A stretch of DNA of 64,000 nt from Pelagibacter sp047722505 (GTDB lineage: Bacteria > Pseudomonadota > Alphaproteobacteria > Pelagibacterales > Pelagibacteraceae). Positions 62,753 through 64,000 of the stretch are shown here, in pieces. Under the pieces are notes generated by a model, which saw only the letters and a program-made list of their open reading frames with translations, was not told the origin of the DNA and made no database searches. Within the stretch, counting starts at the first letter, position 1; every line of letters starts with the position of its first letter. The stretch spans positions 558,001-622,000 of the forward strand of contig NZ_CP159814.1 of NCBI RefSeq assembly GCF_047722505.1, in the 5' to 3' direction. Made by a program: the position numbers and the translations under genes.

Positions 62753-63509
62753 TTCTCATTGTCATTTAGATCATGAACCTTTGCTTGAGAATTTAAGTGA
62801 TGTTATAAAAAGATCAAAAGAAGTTGGTATCTCAAAATTATTAACGATATGCACTACGGTAGAAAGTTTTGATAGAATAAAGAATATTATTAAATTAGAT
62901 CCAATGATTTATGGTACGTTTGGTATACATCCTCATGAAACTGGGGAAAGTCTTTTAATTGATAAAAATTATATAATTAATCAAATAAATCAAAATGAAA
63001 GAATTATTGGCATCGGTGAAACTGGCTTAGATTTTTTTTATAATCATAGCAACAAAGAAAGGCAAATTGAAAGCTTTAAAGCTCATATAGAGGCTTCTAT
63101 AGTTCTTAATATACCTATTATCATACATTCTAGAAATGCTGAGGATGAAACATATAAAATCCTTAAATCATATAAATCAGAAAAATTAAAAATTTTAATG
63201 CATTGTTTTACCGGTTCATTAAATTTTGCAAATCAATTACTTGGATTAAATGCTTTTTTTTCTGCAAGTGGAATAATTACTTTTAAAAATAGTTTAGATC
63301 TTCAAGAAACTTTTAAAAATATTCCCTTAGATAGACTACTTGTCGAAACAGATAGCCCATTTTTAGCCCCTATACCGATGAGGGGAAAAAAAAATGAACC
63401 AAGTTTTATCAAATATACACTCGAAAAATTATCCATTTTAAAAGAAAAGACTGATGAAGAGATGTCCAATTTAACTACTAAAAATTTTAATAAACTTTTT
63501 AACCTATAA
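62745..63509 (+). CDS. tatD: TatD-family metal-dependent hydrolase
   Basis: A 254-residue TIM-barrel hydrolase/DNase. IDSHCHLDHEPL (metal His pair), GTFGIHPHETGE, GIGETGLDFFYN, IIHSRNAEDETY, MHCFTGSL and LVETDSPFLAPIP are the family motifs. ATG at 62745 fits the MIDSHCHLD start. Order metG-tatD-metallohydrolase is usual. Confidence 0.95.
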   Translation: MIDSHCHLDHEPLLENLSDVIKRSKEVGISKLLTICTTVESFDRIKNIIKLDPMIYGTFGIHPHETGESLLIDKNYIINQINQNERIIGIGETGLDFFYNHSNKERQIESFKAHIEASIVLNIPIIIHSRNAEDETYKILKSYKSEKLKILMHCFTGSLNFANQLLGLNAFFSASGIITFKNSLDLQETFKNIPLDRLLVETDSPFLAPIPMRGKKNEPSFIKYTLEKLSILKEKTDEEMSNLTTKNFNKLFNL

Positions 63510-64000
63510 TGTCTCTTAAATTTGTCATTTTGGGCAGTGGTAGCTCAATGGGTGTGCCTAGAGCAGATGGATATTCTGGCAATTGTGATTTGAAAAATAA
63601 AAAAAATTTTAGAACAAGATGTTCGGCTTTAATTAAATTTAATAATCAAAATATCTTAATAGATACATCGCCAGATTTGAGGTCACAACTTCTAAGAAAT
63701 AAAATTAGAATTATTAACAAAGTTTTTTATACACATCCTCACGCAGATCAAACACATGGTATTAATGACCTTCGTCCGTTTTTTTTAATAAACAAGAAGC
63801 AAATTCCAGTCTATGCAGACTCTAATACTAAAAAATATTTACTTTCCACTTTTAACTATTGTTTTAAATCATCTTATGGTTATCCATCTACTTTAAATAT
63901 TAACAGTCTTAAAAAAGAACATCAATTTACAAATAAAAATAAAAAAATTAAAATTGAATCAATTCCAGTTCAACATGGTATGATTAAAAGCATATGCTAT
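63510..64000 (+). CDS. Metallo-beta-lactamase-fold hydrolase, N-terminal part (runs off the window)
   Basis: Starts directly after the tatD stop: MSLKFVILGSGSSMGVPRAD, then GNCDLKNKKNFRTRCSALI, ILIDTSPDLRSQLLRN, and the metal motif THPHADQTHGINDLRPF, where the second His of the usual HxHxDH is Gln, as in many alphaproteobacterial homologues. About 163 residues are present. It resembles PhnP/YycJ-like MBL proteins; substrate unknown. Confidence 0.9.

Overview
The window looks like a chromosomal segment of a streamlined marine alphaproteobacterium of the SAR11 / Pelagibacterales type. It is very AT-rich, genes are packed with 0-10 bp spacing or short overlaps, Arg is written mostly AGA (its tRNA-Arg(TCT) is here), and the gene order is that of alphaproteobacteria (eno-ftsB-lipA-cinA-ispDF-ntrYX-trkA; argS-nagZ-scpAB-tatABC-serS; yajC-secDF; rlpA-dacF-tmk-holB-metG-tatD). 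The SAR11 assignment is an inference from protein character, the compact abundant amino-acid ABC system and gene order; there is no rRNA in the window.

Layout. 1-4590: end of eno, ftsB, lipA, a RatA/COQ10 protein and DUF2061, then a reverse block cinA(C-term)-pgpA-ispDF. 4624-10566: ntrY-ntrX-trkA-trkH, signalling and potassium uptake. 10598-15126: tRNA-Arg and a general L-amino-acid ABC transporter (aapJ-terminator-aapQMP). 15297-21659: an XRE regulator, tRNA-Asn, tRNA-Cys, valS-ilvD-manC. 21683-27286: a divergent PiT-like membrane protein, a small membrane protein, and the zinc regulon (znuA divergent from znuC-znuB-zur-dpkA, with two Zur-like palindromes between). 27278-36428: xth, erpA, dgt, argS (frameshifted at an A9 run), a short membrane protein, nagZ, scpA, scpB, tatABC, serS. 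36482-48271: yajC-secD-secF, a PuuD-like membrane domain, uvrA, ssb-gyrA-coaD-ppi-tgt, tRNA-Lys. 48292-52287: a Tat/lipoprotein M48 protease, DUF502, recG, sdhE, tRNA-Ser. 52288-55820: a small genomic island. 55908-64000: rarD, mltB, rlpA, dacF, tmk, holB, metG, tatD and a partial metallo-beta-lactamase-fold gene.

The most interesting region is the island of about 3.5 kb at tRNA-Ser(TGA). A perfect 44-bp direct repeat, covering the tRNA anticodon loop, its 5' half and 5 bp of flank, occurs in the intact tRNA gene and again at 55777-55820. Both copies keep a similar promoter (TTGAAA or TTGAAT, 16 bp, TAAAAC). Inside are paired GTACAAG iterons near both ends, a 92-bp direct repeat, three small secreted proteins, a truncated leader gene, three 10-bp iterons and two tandem type IV pilin-like genes that share their 5' end but not the rest. 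No recombinase gene is visible, so it looks like a non-autonomous or decayed tRNA-targeting element carrying variable surface proteins.

Other points of note are the argS frameshift at a homopolymer, a 16-bp perfect hairpin that contains the tgt start codon, a PiT-like transporter whose two halves repeat the same motifs and which has a duplicated 49-bp upstream sequence, and an NtrX that lacks the sigma-54 contact loop.
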